Shown: one piece after another, positions 1 to 8,575 of the stretch | Layout of the letters: every line of letters starts with the position of its first letter | How positions within the stretch are numbered: position 1 is the stretch's first letter | Source of the DNA: Byssochlamys sp. IMV 00236 | Taxonomy: Eukaryota; Ascomycota; Eurotiomycetes; Eurotiales; Thermoascaceae | Direction of reading: 5' to 3' | Length of the DNA: 14,671 nt | Assembly (NCBI GenBank): GCA_001931875.2 | Contig: MSJH02000425.1 | Location: forward strand, 1-14,671 | Program-made: the position numbers and the translations under genes | The notes under the pieces: model-generated | The model's input: only the letters and a program-made list of their open reading frames with translations | What the model was told of the DNA's origin: nothing | The model's database searches: none

Positions 1-6
1 GGTAGT

Positions 7-24
7 AAAAAAAAAAAAAAAAAA
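7..24. repeat. poly(A) homopolymer
   Basis: There are eighteen consecutive A residues on the plus strand, just beyond the 3' end of the minus-strand FAR1-type gene. Read in that gene's direction this is a T tract, so it is not the tail of a retrocopy of that gene. It is probably a simple AT-rich spacer tract. Confidence 0.9.
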
Positions 25-59
25 GGAAAAAGTATCCACAAATGTATATAATTGAAAAT

Positions 60-1091
60 TTATTGGTGGGCATTGTCGTCGTTATCCTTACTATTATGTT
101 GTTGTTGTTGTTGTTGTTCAGTTGTAGCGGTTGAAGGGTTGGAAGAAGAAGAAGGATCCGTAGTAAAAGTGCTGGTTTGTTCAGTGATAGGTAAACCGGC
201 TTGAATAACAGCACTTTGTAACTGCAGTTGTTCATTAAGAGTATCTCTACGCTTCATATCTTGCTGTATATTTTCAATATCCTTTGCAATCACATTCGTG
301 ACTCCACTTGCTCTTAATGACTTTACAATATACGATACGCCTACACGTTCTCTCAGCAATCGATGAACAATCAACAGATTTTCAGGTGACAAGGATCGAT
401 ACATTGCGTACGTACGTGGGTCTTCAGCAATCGGATGATTATGCTCGGCAACACTCTTGCGAATCATCCAGAAGCTATCTCGACTACATCTAGCATAGAT
501 CATGCACTCGCAGCCTGTCTTTTGAGATCTTCGGACTCGAGGCTTGACCTCTTTATCTGGCACTGCAATCTCTGTCTTCTTTTTATCTCGTTTTTCGTTT
601 TGACGATAATGACCACCGTGCTTACAGATGAGGTAGACCTTTGTCTTGTCTGATTTGCTTGTCGTTAAAGCCACATTGTATTTCTTGCCGTACTCATATG
701 CAGCTGTACGAAGATCAGCAAGTGAAGGAAACATATTACCGGTAGCAAACCGTTCGTAAAACTCTGTAATCATGGCAGGATTATCAACCATATCTGTTGC
801 TGCTGCTGTTGTTGCTTCTGTGGATGTTTGCGTGGTAGATGAACCCTCAGATGGATAATACAATACTCGGTCATTAGGATTACCAAACTCTTGATAGGTC
901 ACAAGTGTATTGTTATCTTTCAAACTGAATGGCTGACTGTTGACATCAATCAAGGTTTGTTGTGTGAGTTCAGATAATGCTGGGTTGATGACGAGTCGTT
1001 TGGAAGGTGATTGTAAATCAGTTACAGGATGAAGAGGTTGGCTATTGACCTCTGAGATCAATTCAGAAGACTTGGAGCATTCAACTTTCAT
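60..1091 (-). CDS. FAR1/WRKY-GCM1-type zinc-finger DNA-binding protein
   Basis: The gene is a single exon of 343 residues from ATG at 1091 to TAA at 60. The order is: a low-complexity N-terminus (about 1-105); a FAR1-like DNA-binding domain (about 108-222); a short helical region (about 235-292); and a Ser/Thr-rich tail with six consecutive Gln at 326-331. The zinc-ligand pattern is visible as C156, C194, H217 and H219 (C-x37-C-x22-H-x-H). This is the arrangement of FAR1/WRKY-GCM1 folds, which derive from Mutator-like transposases. The basic stretch between the cysteines is rich in Lys and Arg. No DDE transposase core and no SWIM finger follow, so this looks like a stand-alone DNA-binding regulator rather than an active transposase. 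The target genes cannot be inferred. It could also be a truncated transposase, but the intact frame and the polyQ tail argue for a functional nuclear protein. Confidence 0.8.
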   Translation of the reverse strand: MKVECSKSSELISEVNSQPLHPVTDLQSPSKRLVINPALSELTQQTLIDVNSQPFSLKDNNTLVTYQEFGNPNDRVLYYPSEGSSTTQTSTEATTAAATDMVDNPAMITEFYERFATGNMFPSLADLRTAAYEYGKKYNVALTTSKSDKTKVYLICKHGGHYRQNEKRDKKKTEIAVPDKEVKPRVRRSQKTGCECMIYARCSRDSFWMIRKSVAEHNHPIAEDPRTYAMYRSLSPENLLIVHRLLRERVGVSYIVKSLRASGVTNVIAKDIENIQQDMKRRDTLNEQLQLQSAVIQAGLPITEQTSTFTTDPSSSSNPSTATTEQQQQQQHNSKDNDDNAHQ

Positions 1092-2931
1092 TTTTTATTT
1101 TGACTCAGAAAGTTTTGTGGTGTGAAGAGGGTGAAGAAAGAAAAATTCACTATTGGCACCCAAGTGCGCAGTTCTGTTTGAAGAAGAAAAAAAGAGGGAA
1201 TTTGAAAAAGTCAATGTTGATTGGATAAATTCAGAATTCACTTGTTTCAAATCTTTTTAGTGGCTACGTTATTTTTCAGTGGTTGATCAAAATGTTGACG
1301 AAACGAAGACGAAAAATGTGGCAGATGCTCGCCCCTGGTATCGTCGTACTGAAGATATTTTTTGATACTATCAATTCTTAAGTCTATTTCTCACAAAGAT
1401 TTGGTTATTATCATGCAAGCTTGAAAGATATGGGGAAAAAGGAAGACAAAACTTATTATAATCCTATATGCATAAAGCGCGGCTCTGAGAGCATCTTCTC
1501 ACACTAGTAGAGGTATGGCAAACAATCTGCTGTTACCTCGGATAGTGCTTGAGAGATACCTGTCCAAATTATATTGTATTTAAAAGAGACTTTGTAGATA
1601 AAGTGACATTACATTAATAATCTATATTACGATGTGGTGTATACTGTTGTCGCGTAATAATAGTTTTTCTTCTTCTTATTTTATATCAAGAGAATGCCAT
1701 TGGAAGCTGTCGTTTACTTATCGTCCATTTACAAATCAACTATTCAATAATTCTTTACACAAGTCGCAACAGTATCAAACCCTAATGATACATCGTGAAG
1801 TTTTGACATCCTTGTCATTGCCTAGCATCCTTGATCTTGACTTGTTGCGAGAGCCTTATTGATGCTATGTGATGAGCTCGAAAGGATGAAGTGCCCTCCA
1901 GCACAAAAAAGTATTCCAAGATAGATGAAAGAGGCCTGTGTTGGATGTGGATCGCCGTAAAAAACAAACATACACTATTTCCAGAAAGTAATGTCGCTTC
2001 AAGATGCCGTATTTTGTATATTTTGTATTATAAATTTTTTATTATGTGACATTGCTTTTAGGAAAAACTGTATATTCGAATAGCACCCTCATATTACAGT
2101 TCTTCTCTCAGACTTATAATAGAACAGTAATTGATACTTTTTAACCCTTCATTGTTTTAAAAATATATAAGCACAAATATTACAGGCTTCGTCTTTCCTC
2201 CTATATACACAAGCAGTGGTTTCAAAGAAACTAACCAGTTTGTTTGTTTGTTTTTTTTTTTACAGCTCTTATCTGTAGCCATTCATATTAACCTCACATG
2301 CTGTCAATGATAATGTAATGGTGAACCTTTTTTAACGCTGGATCACAGAGAGAGCTATCTACTCTATGCACTATGCGAGTTATAAAATTTCCTTTTTTGG
2401 ATGGGCGTTAAGCAAAACTGACAATTGGCCTGAGAACGATCTGCCAGATCTTCTTCCTTTTTTCTTTTCCTTTTTTTCTTCTTGATATGTAAAATTGAAA
2501 AATCCAAAACTGATAAACGCGATTATCAGTTCAGAAAAAAAGAAAATGACGCTTATTGCTATGCGTCGCGTAACATTAATTTTGATGTATAAAAGAGAGA
2601 AAGCAATCTCTCTCGGATTTTAATTGACCGAAAGATTATACTAGATCCCCAAAAATAGTGTATAAAGCGCCCTTGAATAAAGGCAAATAGCATCATTCTG
2701 AAATTCTGCAAAACATTAGTATTTTCTTCATAGCCAAATATGTTATTTGACTATAAAGCAAACATTAGGTTCTTTTTGAATGCGAGAATAAGCAAAGGAG
2801 ATGACGCGAAGCGTATATGTCTATTTACGCAACTTGGTGTAACCGTATAGCTATGTGTACCTCTTATTGCATTGAAAATGCATTTATCATCTTTTTTCAC
2901 TTTCTCTTGTATATTCCTCTAATTTTCTACT
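1092..2931. other. AT-rich intergenic spacer
   Basis: This stretch of 1840 bases has no gene I can support. It holds short open frames only; the longest clear one, at 1632-1862 (+), has low-complexity Ser/Leu-rich composition and no recognisable motif. There is a small perfect inverted repeat near 2594-2613 (7-bp arms of AGAGAGA/TCTCTCT around a 6-base loop). A GTTT-repeat plus T tract ending in a splice-acceptor-like TTTACAG lies at about 2238-2265, but no matching exon was found. I saw no tRNA B-box-like sequence. Confidence 0.5.
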
Positions 2932-3780
2932 ATGTCTCAATTTAAAGTGCATTCTTCCCTCAATTTAAATATCTCTGGCTTCTTTAAAGAATATGATATT
3001 TCCAATTGGACTTTCAGTAACTATTACGATTACGAGAAAACCATGAGACCAAGCTTTTGTATCAGTGATCTAGACAAAATAAGTAACCTGTCATACCTAT
3101 CATTAGAAGATAAAAGCAGAATCGGTCATGCCGTAAGCATTTACACTAACTATAGAGCTTTTAAACTAGTTGAAAACTCAATTTCGTTTGGATAGAAACG
3201 ATTAAGGATCAACACAAATGGTGAAAGTTCAGCTATAATCAACAACAGTGGAACTGTAGTTAGTAATTCAAGTAATGCTACCATCCAAAATTGCGTTGTT
3301 GGCAGCTGTAAGTTCTTTTTTTCTAAAGTTCCTTTTGGGTAATCGTTCATTGTTCTATATGCTTAGCTGAAATCTCCAAGAAAAGAAAGGTATATCATAT
3401 TGATGTGTTCTAACTGAAATAAAGTATAACTTTCTTATCTTATTTCTATTATAGATTATTTTTACCAAGGAAGACAAGGGCTAGAAATTAGAGGATCAAG
3501 AGGACGTCTGGCAAGTATGGCGGCAGTATCTGGATCTATGCGAACATCATGCCTTTTGGCAAGCTCCAGATCTCATCTTATCTTCTTTTATCTAACGATA
3601 TTTTATTAATTATAGCCTTGAGAAAAGCCATGTAATCGAGTGTGGCTATTCTGTCAAACGCAAGCCAAACTATCCTGATTATTTGTACGATTTATTTGGA
3701 AACAGCAAGTGCTTTACGGTCATCTCCCACTCAGAACCTTCAGTGCTTATGTAAAAAAGGTTTTAGAAACCTTAGTTACA
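2932..3780 (+). pseudogene. N-terminal half of a lineage-specific family gene, interrupted
   Basis: One frame carries protein-like sequence but is broken. Block 1 (2932-3192) starts with ATG and reads 87 residues to TAG at 3193. The same frame resumes at 3196 with an Asn/Ser-rich stretch. Plausible introns follow at 3308-3366 (GTAAGT donor) and 3390-3454 (GTATAT donor, CTAAC branch, TATAG acceptor), flanking a 23-nt exon. The next frame meets TAG at 3482, TAA at 3593 and TAA at 3752. It nevertheless reads convincingly between them: Trp/Tyr-rich block 3485-3592, and block 3596-3751 including the motif SVKRKPNYPDYLYDLF. A further Lys/Leu-rich piece continues in another frame to about 3780. Two of the stops are TAG and could instead be 3' splice sites (a 3133-3195 intron with GTAAGC donor, and a 3390-3484 intron), which would keep the frame; the TAA codons are not explained that way. 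It is most likely the decayed front of the gene whose C-terminus lies at 4284-5064. Function is unknown. Confidence 0.5.
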
Positions 3781-4217
3781 GTAAGTGACCTCATTACATT
3801 GCCAAAATTTTTCTTGGCCAGCACTACATGCACCAGAAAATAGGTTAATGCTACGGGCGTTTCCTTGGGACGCTACCTATGTTGTCACTTTACAACTTCA
3901 CACCACCAAAGTCTCTGCCTAACCTAAGGCTGTCCAGTTCACTCTCTCTGATATGAAATGCGAATTGCATGTGTTCTTGCATCTTTGTTGATCAACTGAC
4001 AACATGAAACTAGAATAAATAGCAACATTTCTTTTTTTTTTTATCTCTTTCTTCTTCTTGAAAAGAGACAATTGAAGATGGTAACTTTATAAAGCCATGT
4101 TTAGCGTGGCGCTACACATTAAAAAAGCCTTGTTGATCTACATCATAAGTAATAGGTAGAGGTAGTGCCCGTAGAATTAGTGTAATTTCTGGTGTATGTA
4201 GTGCTTCCCAAAACTAA
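3781..4217. other. Degraded stretch between two halves of the family gene
   Basis: There is no continuous frame. GTAAGT at 3781 is a possible donor, with an acceptor-like CCAG at 3821. A T/C-rich tract sits at about 4029-4060. A short protein-like piece lies at about 4149-4214 in the same frame as the downstream coding block, separated from it by TAA at 4215-4217. This looks like eroded coding sequence plus introns rather than a promoter. Confidence 0.4.
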
Positions 4218-4283
4218 CAGCCGCTTCCAAATGCAGAAGCTCCTCTTTTCAAAAAAGTAGGAACACTTGGTGAGAGCGAAGTC

Positions 4284-5064
4284 ATGTTTAATTACCAGGT
4301 GATTTGGCCTTTGTTTGAACTTGCAGCAAAAGGAACAGGTATGAAGTTTATAGCTGGTGAGAAGGAACTAAGTGCTTCAGAGGAGCTCTGTAGTGACGAT
4401 GCTATCATTGAAGTTGACAGCTTGGAGATATGCGTTCTTGAGACTTCTGGCAAGTTTCAGCTAAAAGATAAGGCTCGCTTTGGCTACGATCATGTGAAGG
4501 GTGCTTTTGTGGCTTTGTCAATGCTTCGAAAAATATTCAAGAAGTATTGTTATGCTAAGAAGTCAACTGCCAAACAGCTCAAGATATATTTTGTGCATGC
4601 TAGAGGTAAGGGAGTCTTAGTTTAAGAGAATTGAGGCATCTTAGTAACAATATAGCAAATGACAAACTTCATCAATGGTCGTTTGAGGCCCCTTCTTATG
4701 ATATCCAGCTGATGGAGAGAGTTTCATTGTCAAAATTACCCATGGCAGCAAAAGAGGCAGCGAGCACTCTGACACTGGGGAACTTTGCCTGGAAGCTGAA
4801 GGTAATTGTTCTTTAAAAAAGCTTTTCTGAAACTTTTTATAGACGAGCTTGCTGAAGACGATGAAGATACTAAATGAGATGAAGAGAGAACATGAAGATT
4901 ACATGTTTTCCTCTCAAATTGGCCAAGACATAGAGGCAAGAGAAAATCTGTCCTCTTATGTAGAGAGAGAGATAAAGAAGCCTGAGCGAGGAAGCGGCTA
5001 TGGTCTGCTTCTTCCAGATGAGCTGGAGGAGTGTGAGGTTAGGGCAGAAGTTAAGGGACAATAA
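4284..5064 (+). CDS. C-terminal block of a lineage-specific family protein, function unknown
   Basis: Three exons fit together: 4284-4605, 4656-4801 and 4843-5064. Introns are 4606-4655 (GTAAGG...TAGTAAC...TATAG) and 4802-4842 (GTAATT...TATAG). The join is 690 nt, giving 229 residues to TAA at 5062-5064. The frame is open upstream to 4218, so the Met at 4284 may be internal. Visible motifs are VIWPLFELAAKGTG near the start, EICVLETSGKF and YDHVKGAF in the middle, IYFVHARA across the first splice and QWSFEAPSYD after it, then a charged helical tail. I associate this pattern, from memory only, with a large family of uncharacterised Mucorales proteins; the acidic LETSG-type segment is reminiscent of nuclease-like folds, but no catalytic set can be assigned. 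AATAAA at 5060-5065 contains the stop codon and supports this as the true gene end. It is probably the tail of the interrupted gene beginning at 2932. Confidence 0.6.
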
Positions 5065-5378
5065 ATACTTGTGCTATCGTTGCTCTCGCTGTGTTGCTTT
5101 GCGACAAGTTAAAAATGCATTTATCAATTCATACTCATATAGCTTTCAATTTACTGAAAGGCTATATTGACAATTTGGGTAATTCCAACTATAGAACGTT
5201 TATGAATGATAACACTACTACCGAATTAGCTTTTTCCCTTCATAAAAAAAACTACATGCTTTTGACTTTTCTAACACAAACATCGAATTTCAGAGCCTGC
5301 GGCTTTACTTTTTAGAAACACTGCACATAGTTTCCAAAAGACAGCGATGTGCGTTTTATTTTATTGATGCGATCAAGT
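5065..5378. other. Convergent intergenic region
   Basis: This spacer separates the plus-strand family gene from the minus-strand peptidase. It contains one short AT-rich open frame (5091-5315, +) with no recognisable domain, which I do not call a gene. Otherwise I see only the probable 3' untranslated ends. Confidence 0.5.
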
Positions 5379-5384
5379 TTTATT
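5379..5384 (-). terminator. poly(A) signal of the dipeptidyl-peptidase gene
   Basis: A perfect AATAAA on the minus strand starts 15 nt past the TAA stop at 5402-5400. It is the nearest canonical polyadenylation signal to the peptidase stop codon. Confidence 0.6.
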
Positions 5385-5399
5385 TCTCACTCATTTCGA

Positions 5400-7718
5400 T
5401 TAAAGTGATTGATAATGTAAGGCAATCTTGGTTTGTTGGGTGTGTTTATTGATCCAGTCAAGCACTTTATAGTAGTTAGTACAAATAAATAAATGGAGAA
5501 TTTCTATTACCTTCTTTATGCCATCTTAAAGAATTGGCAGGCTTTAATACCCAGTGATTTTCGTCTGGGAAGTAAAGGAAGCGAGATTCGATACCCTGTC
5601 TTTGGAGAGCAGTGAATGCAGATAGAGACTCACAAGTAGTTAATCTATAATCACGACCACCATGAATAAATAAAGTAGGTGTCTTCCAGTTATGAACATA
5701 GTTGGCAGGAGACCATTTTTCATATAATTCTCTATTGTCAGGATGAATGGGTGCTCCCCTGAACTGTATATATAAAGTTAAAAAGAGTATTTAAACAAGT
5801 AATCTTTGTTTACCTCTGTTTCAGGGAAATAAAGTTCATCTGTTGTATAATAAGCTTGAAGAGTAGAGAACATACCATCATGATTCACCAAGACTCTAAA
5901 TTTGTCACTGTGTCCATTAATCCAATTGGCCATATAGCCACCATATGAAGCTCCAAGTCCTGCTACACGCTCAGAATCCAAGTAATCATACTTGCTGAGG
6001 ATATGATCAACACCAGTTTCAATGTCATGGAAAGGATGAGATCCCCAGTTACCGCCAATAGAATCCGTAAAGTTTTGACCATAGCCAGTCGAGCCATGGA
6101 AATTGATGGCGACAACACCATATCCTGCACCTGCAAAGATCTGAGGATTCCAACGAGTTGACCAGTTATCGTTCCAGGCGCTCTGAGGTCCACCATGGAT
6201 CAATACGGCCAGAGGATACTTTTTGCCTTCTTCAAACTGAGCGGGCTTCAGGTACCAACCGTGTACTTGTTCATCCATGGCACCAACAAAATCAACATCT
6301 TCTGGCTCAGAAAAGTCAATGTCTGCCAAAGCCTGGGCAAGGCTCTTTTCGACAGCGAGGGGCTTGACTTGCTTGGTTTCGACATCGAGGAGGTAAGGAG
6401 CCACAGGGTGCTTCATCGAGCTCATGGTAAATAAAATGTTGCCAGACGGAAGAAGACGGAGACCAGAGGCATATTTTTCCTTGGTCAATTCAGTCACTTG
6501 TTCTGTTTGAAGATCGATAGCAAAGATCTTTTGTCTTCCTCTTTGTTCAGCAGTGACATAGAGTGTTTTTCCATCTGACACTATTTCATGAGGCGTGCTG
6601 TCCCAAGACTCGACCACAACCTTTCTCTTATCCGTCTTTAAGTCATATACGGTAATCCTGTTGCGGTCCGATTCGTACTGAGGTCTCATCATTTGGAAAT
6701 AGACAAGAAGACCGGATGGAGTGAAGTAAGGGTTAGAAGAGGCAGCAGGGATATCGTCATTGATAGCCTTGGGTGAACCATCGCCTCTTGTAGATACAAG
6801 GTAGATATGAGCAGATGTTTGCCAAGCATTGTCTGGTTTGGTTGATTTGGCAAGGAAAGCAAGTTGAGAAGCATCAGGAGAGATTGCAAAATCACCAGCA
6901 TCGCCCAAAGGGAAGATGGGTGATTCTAGTCCAGAGCCTTTAAGTAGATTGATGGGCTCGTCTGCGAGTTGATACTTGTTGTCTTTGATTTCAAGATGAA
7001 CAACGAATATATTGTTCTTTTTCTCTTGAACAAAGCTATCCCAATGTCTACATCCCCAGTCGAATTATTACTTTTAAAATATACCCGTTTTTTTTTCTTA
7101 TTTACTACCTGACCATGAGGTGATCAAACACCATACCGGTATCCTTCTTGGTTTCGGCAATTTCTTTATCCCTTGCAGCTGCTCCTTCCAATGTACCATC
7201 ATCTGGGTACACAGCAGAAGAGAAAGCAAGCAGCTTATGATCAACATTATATTTTACGTTACCAAATGCAGTAGGGAAATTAGTTAAGCGATAAGGGCTC
7301 TTGTCAGCCAAGTTCAAGACATACAATTGATCCACTTCTTCTTTTAGGTCTTGGTCATGATGGAAATAGGCAATATGACTATCATCCAAAAAGAAGGGCT
7401 CGCTGTCACTTGTCTCGTAAGAGGGTTCAGTCAACTGTTCAACCGAGTTTGTCTCGATATTTAAAAGGTAAAGACTACGAATAGTCTATACACAATCATT
7501 AGATAAAATATATATCTTTTGTGTATAAGCTATACCTTGGAGTCCTCGATATTGTAGGCTGACTGAGAATAGACAGCAAAGGTGCCATTGGGTGAAGTCA
7601 CAGGCGCAGTAGGTCTTGGAAGTTCGATGAGATGAGCAGGAGTGAATTTCTTACCCATGGCAGTAAAAGAAAAGAATAATGCTCCGAAAAGGACCGGGAG
7701 CGTACTTTTAACGATCAT
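5400..7718 (-). CDS. DPP5: Secreted dipeptidyl-peptidase V (S9 prolyl oligopeptidase family)
   Basis: Five exons: 7718-7536, 7485-7109, 7047-5814, 5763-5511 and 5464-5400. Introns are 46-61 nt, and the last has a perfect TACTAAC branch site. The join is 2112 nt, or 703 residues, close to the usual fungal DPP V length. The first ~22 residues form a signal peptide (MIVKST then a hydrophobic core ending FTAMG). Residues ~30-440 are the beta-propeller half, with the family-like segment MVRHWDSFVQEK bridging intron 2. The alpha/beta-hydrolase domain follows, with VLIHGGPQSAW, the nucleophile elbow GASYGG (Ser554), GGRDYR (Asp636) and PDENHW (His668), so the catalytic triad is complete. The family cleaves N-terminal dipeptides from peptides outside the cell or in the secretory pathway. 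The ATG at 7718 is chosen because it gives the signal peptide. No damage is seen. The gene is divergent from the pallidin-like gene, 259 nt apart. Confidence 0.95.
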
Positions 7719-7977
7719 TTTACTTTAAAGAAACGAGAAAAGAGCGGGGACCAGGATTTGCTTTATAGAAGGATAAAAAGAAATCGCGCGCTCGCAGGAT
7801 TGATGATAAATCCCTTAAAAGGAGATAAAAGACAAAAACGGAAGTACAATGGCATTTCTCCTGACCCTCGGAATAAATGTCAATTAAAATTCAGTCCAGC
7901 AAAAAAACACACGACCATATTTGGAAATGAGTGAGTAGCTCCAACTGATTTCTATATTCAGTGTTTCTTTCTCGGCC
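7719..7977. promoter_or_regulatory. Divergent promoter region between the peptidase and the BLOC-1-like gene
   Basis: These 259 bases separate two divergent start codons and must hold both promoters unless they lie further away. The region has mixed A-rich tracts and a GC-containing segment (CGCGCGCTCGC at about 7785-7795). No repeated operator is evident. Confidence 0.55.
7761..7767 (-). promoter_or_regulatory. TATA-box candidate for the peptidase gene
   Basis: TATAAAG reads on the minus strand, 42 nt upstream of the ATG at 7718. The spacing suits a short 5' leader. This is sequence match only. Confidence 0.35.
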
Positions 7978-8560
7978 ATGTCTCAAACTGATATTAGCTC
8001 TTCTTACACAATTCAAATACAATCAACCATTGATCAGTTAGAACATCAGTTACTGACAATAAAGTAAATTACGCTTGAAGATAATGTTGGTTGTTTTTGA
8101 CATTTAATTAGAAATGAATCAAACAATTTAGCAATTCTTATTCAAAAGACGCGAGATGCATCGCTATTAACAGAAAAGGAGCTTTCAGAAATAAAAGCAA
8201 ATGTAATATAATAACAAAGTAAGAAAATGGATACTAATAATTTAGCCATAGATGGATATGTTGTCAGTCTATAATAATAAGCTATTATCTATCAAGGCAA
8301 CCATGTCGATGCTCAGTGGAAGATCAAAGCAGCTACTAAGTAGAGCTGAGAAACTAAAACAGATAAAGATGGAGCATCTCTCACAAATTGATGAAATAAA
8401 GCGTATTGAACAACAAAAGGACCAATCAATTGCTGCTGCTGTCATTCAGAACAAACAACCGACGATACCCAAGGCAGTGAAAAAGAAGAAGAAGGCAAGA
8501 CAAGTTTTGTTGGAAGAAGAACATTCATCAGACTGGAAACCCAAACGTAAAGAGAAATAA
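7978..8560 (+). CDS. BLOC1S6: Pallidin-like coiled-coil protein (BLOC-1 subunit 6 candidate)
   Basis: Three exons, 7978-8063, 8112-8202 and 8252-8560, joined by introns of 48 and 49 nt, give 161 residues. The second intron uses the TAG at 8249-8251: the earlier TTTAG at 8245 would add an in-frame stop. Residues ~12-125 are almost wholly helical and heptad-like; the tail is strongly basic (KKKKKAR and KPKRKEK). The core YNNKLLSIKATMSMLSGRS, followed by a KLKQIK segment, matches the layout I know from pallidin: a Tyr-x-x-Lys-Leu start, a Met-rich heptad and a Lys-rich helix. Pallidin is a subunit of BLOC-1, which acts in endosomal sorting. The match is from memory and coiled coils are easily confused, so another small coiled-coil subunit is possible. 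The gene ends 15 nt from the convergent eIF2 beta stop, and its TAA overlaps an AATAAA. Confidence 0.65.
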
Positions 8561-8572
8561 TAAAATTTTATT
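8559..8572. terminator. Palindromic two-way poly(A) signal
   Basis: The perfect 14-bp palindrome AATAAAATTTTATT contains AATAAA on both strands (plus 8559-8564; minus 8572-8567). It sits between the convergent stop codons at 8558-8560 (+) and 8578-8576 (-). Cleavage 10-30 nt downstream on either strand would fall inside the coding end of the opposite gene. Confidence 0.7.
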
Positions 8573-8575
8573 TTT

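Noticed and set aside
7..24. Poly(A) run as a sign that the intronless FAR1-type gene is a retrocopy
   Set aside because: The A tract is on the plus strand; in the gene's own direction it is poly(T), the wrong orientation for a reverse-transcribed tail.
1632..1862. A 76-residue open frame in the long spacer
   Set aside because: It has no recognisable domain, AT-driven composition, no supporting splice structure and no similarity I know.
2594..2613. AGAGAGA/TCTCTCT hairpin as a terminator or structured RNA
   Set aside because: A single 7-bp low-complexity inverted repeat is expected by chance in this composition, and no gene is next to it.
1092..2931. Possible tRNA or snoRNA genes in the long spacer
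   Set aside because: I found no B-box-like GGTTCGA motif, cloverleaf arms or paired C/D boxes by eye.
5091..5315. A 74-residue open frame between the family gene and the peptidase
   Set aside because: It has low-complexity AT-rich content without motifs, in a region expected to hold two 3' ends.
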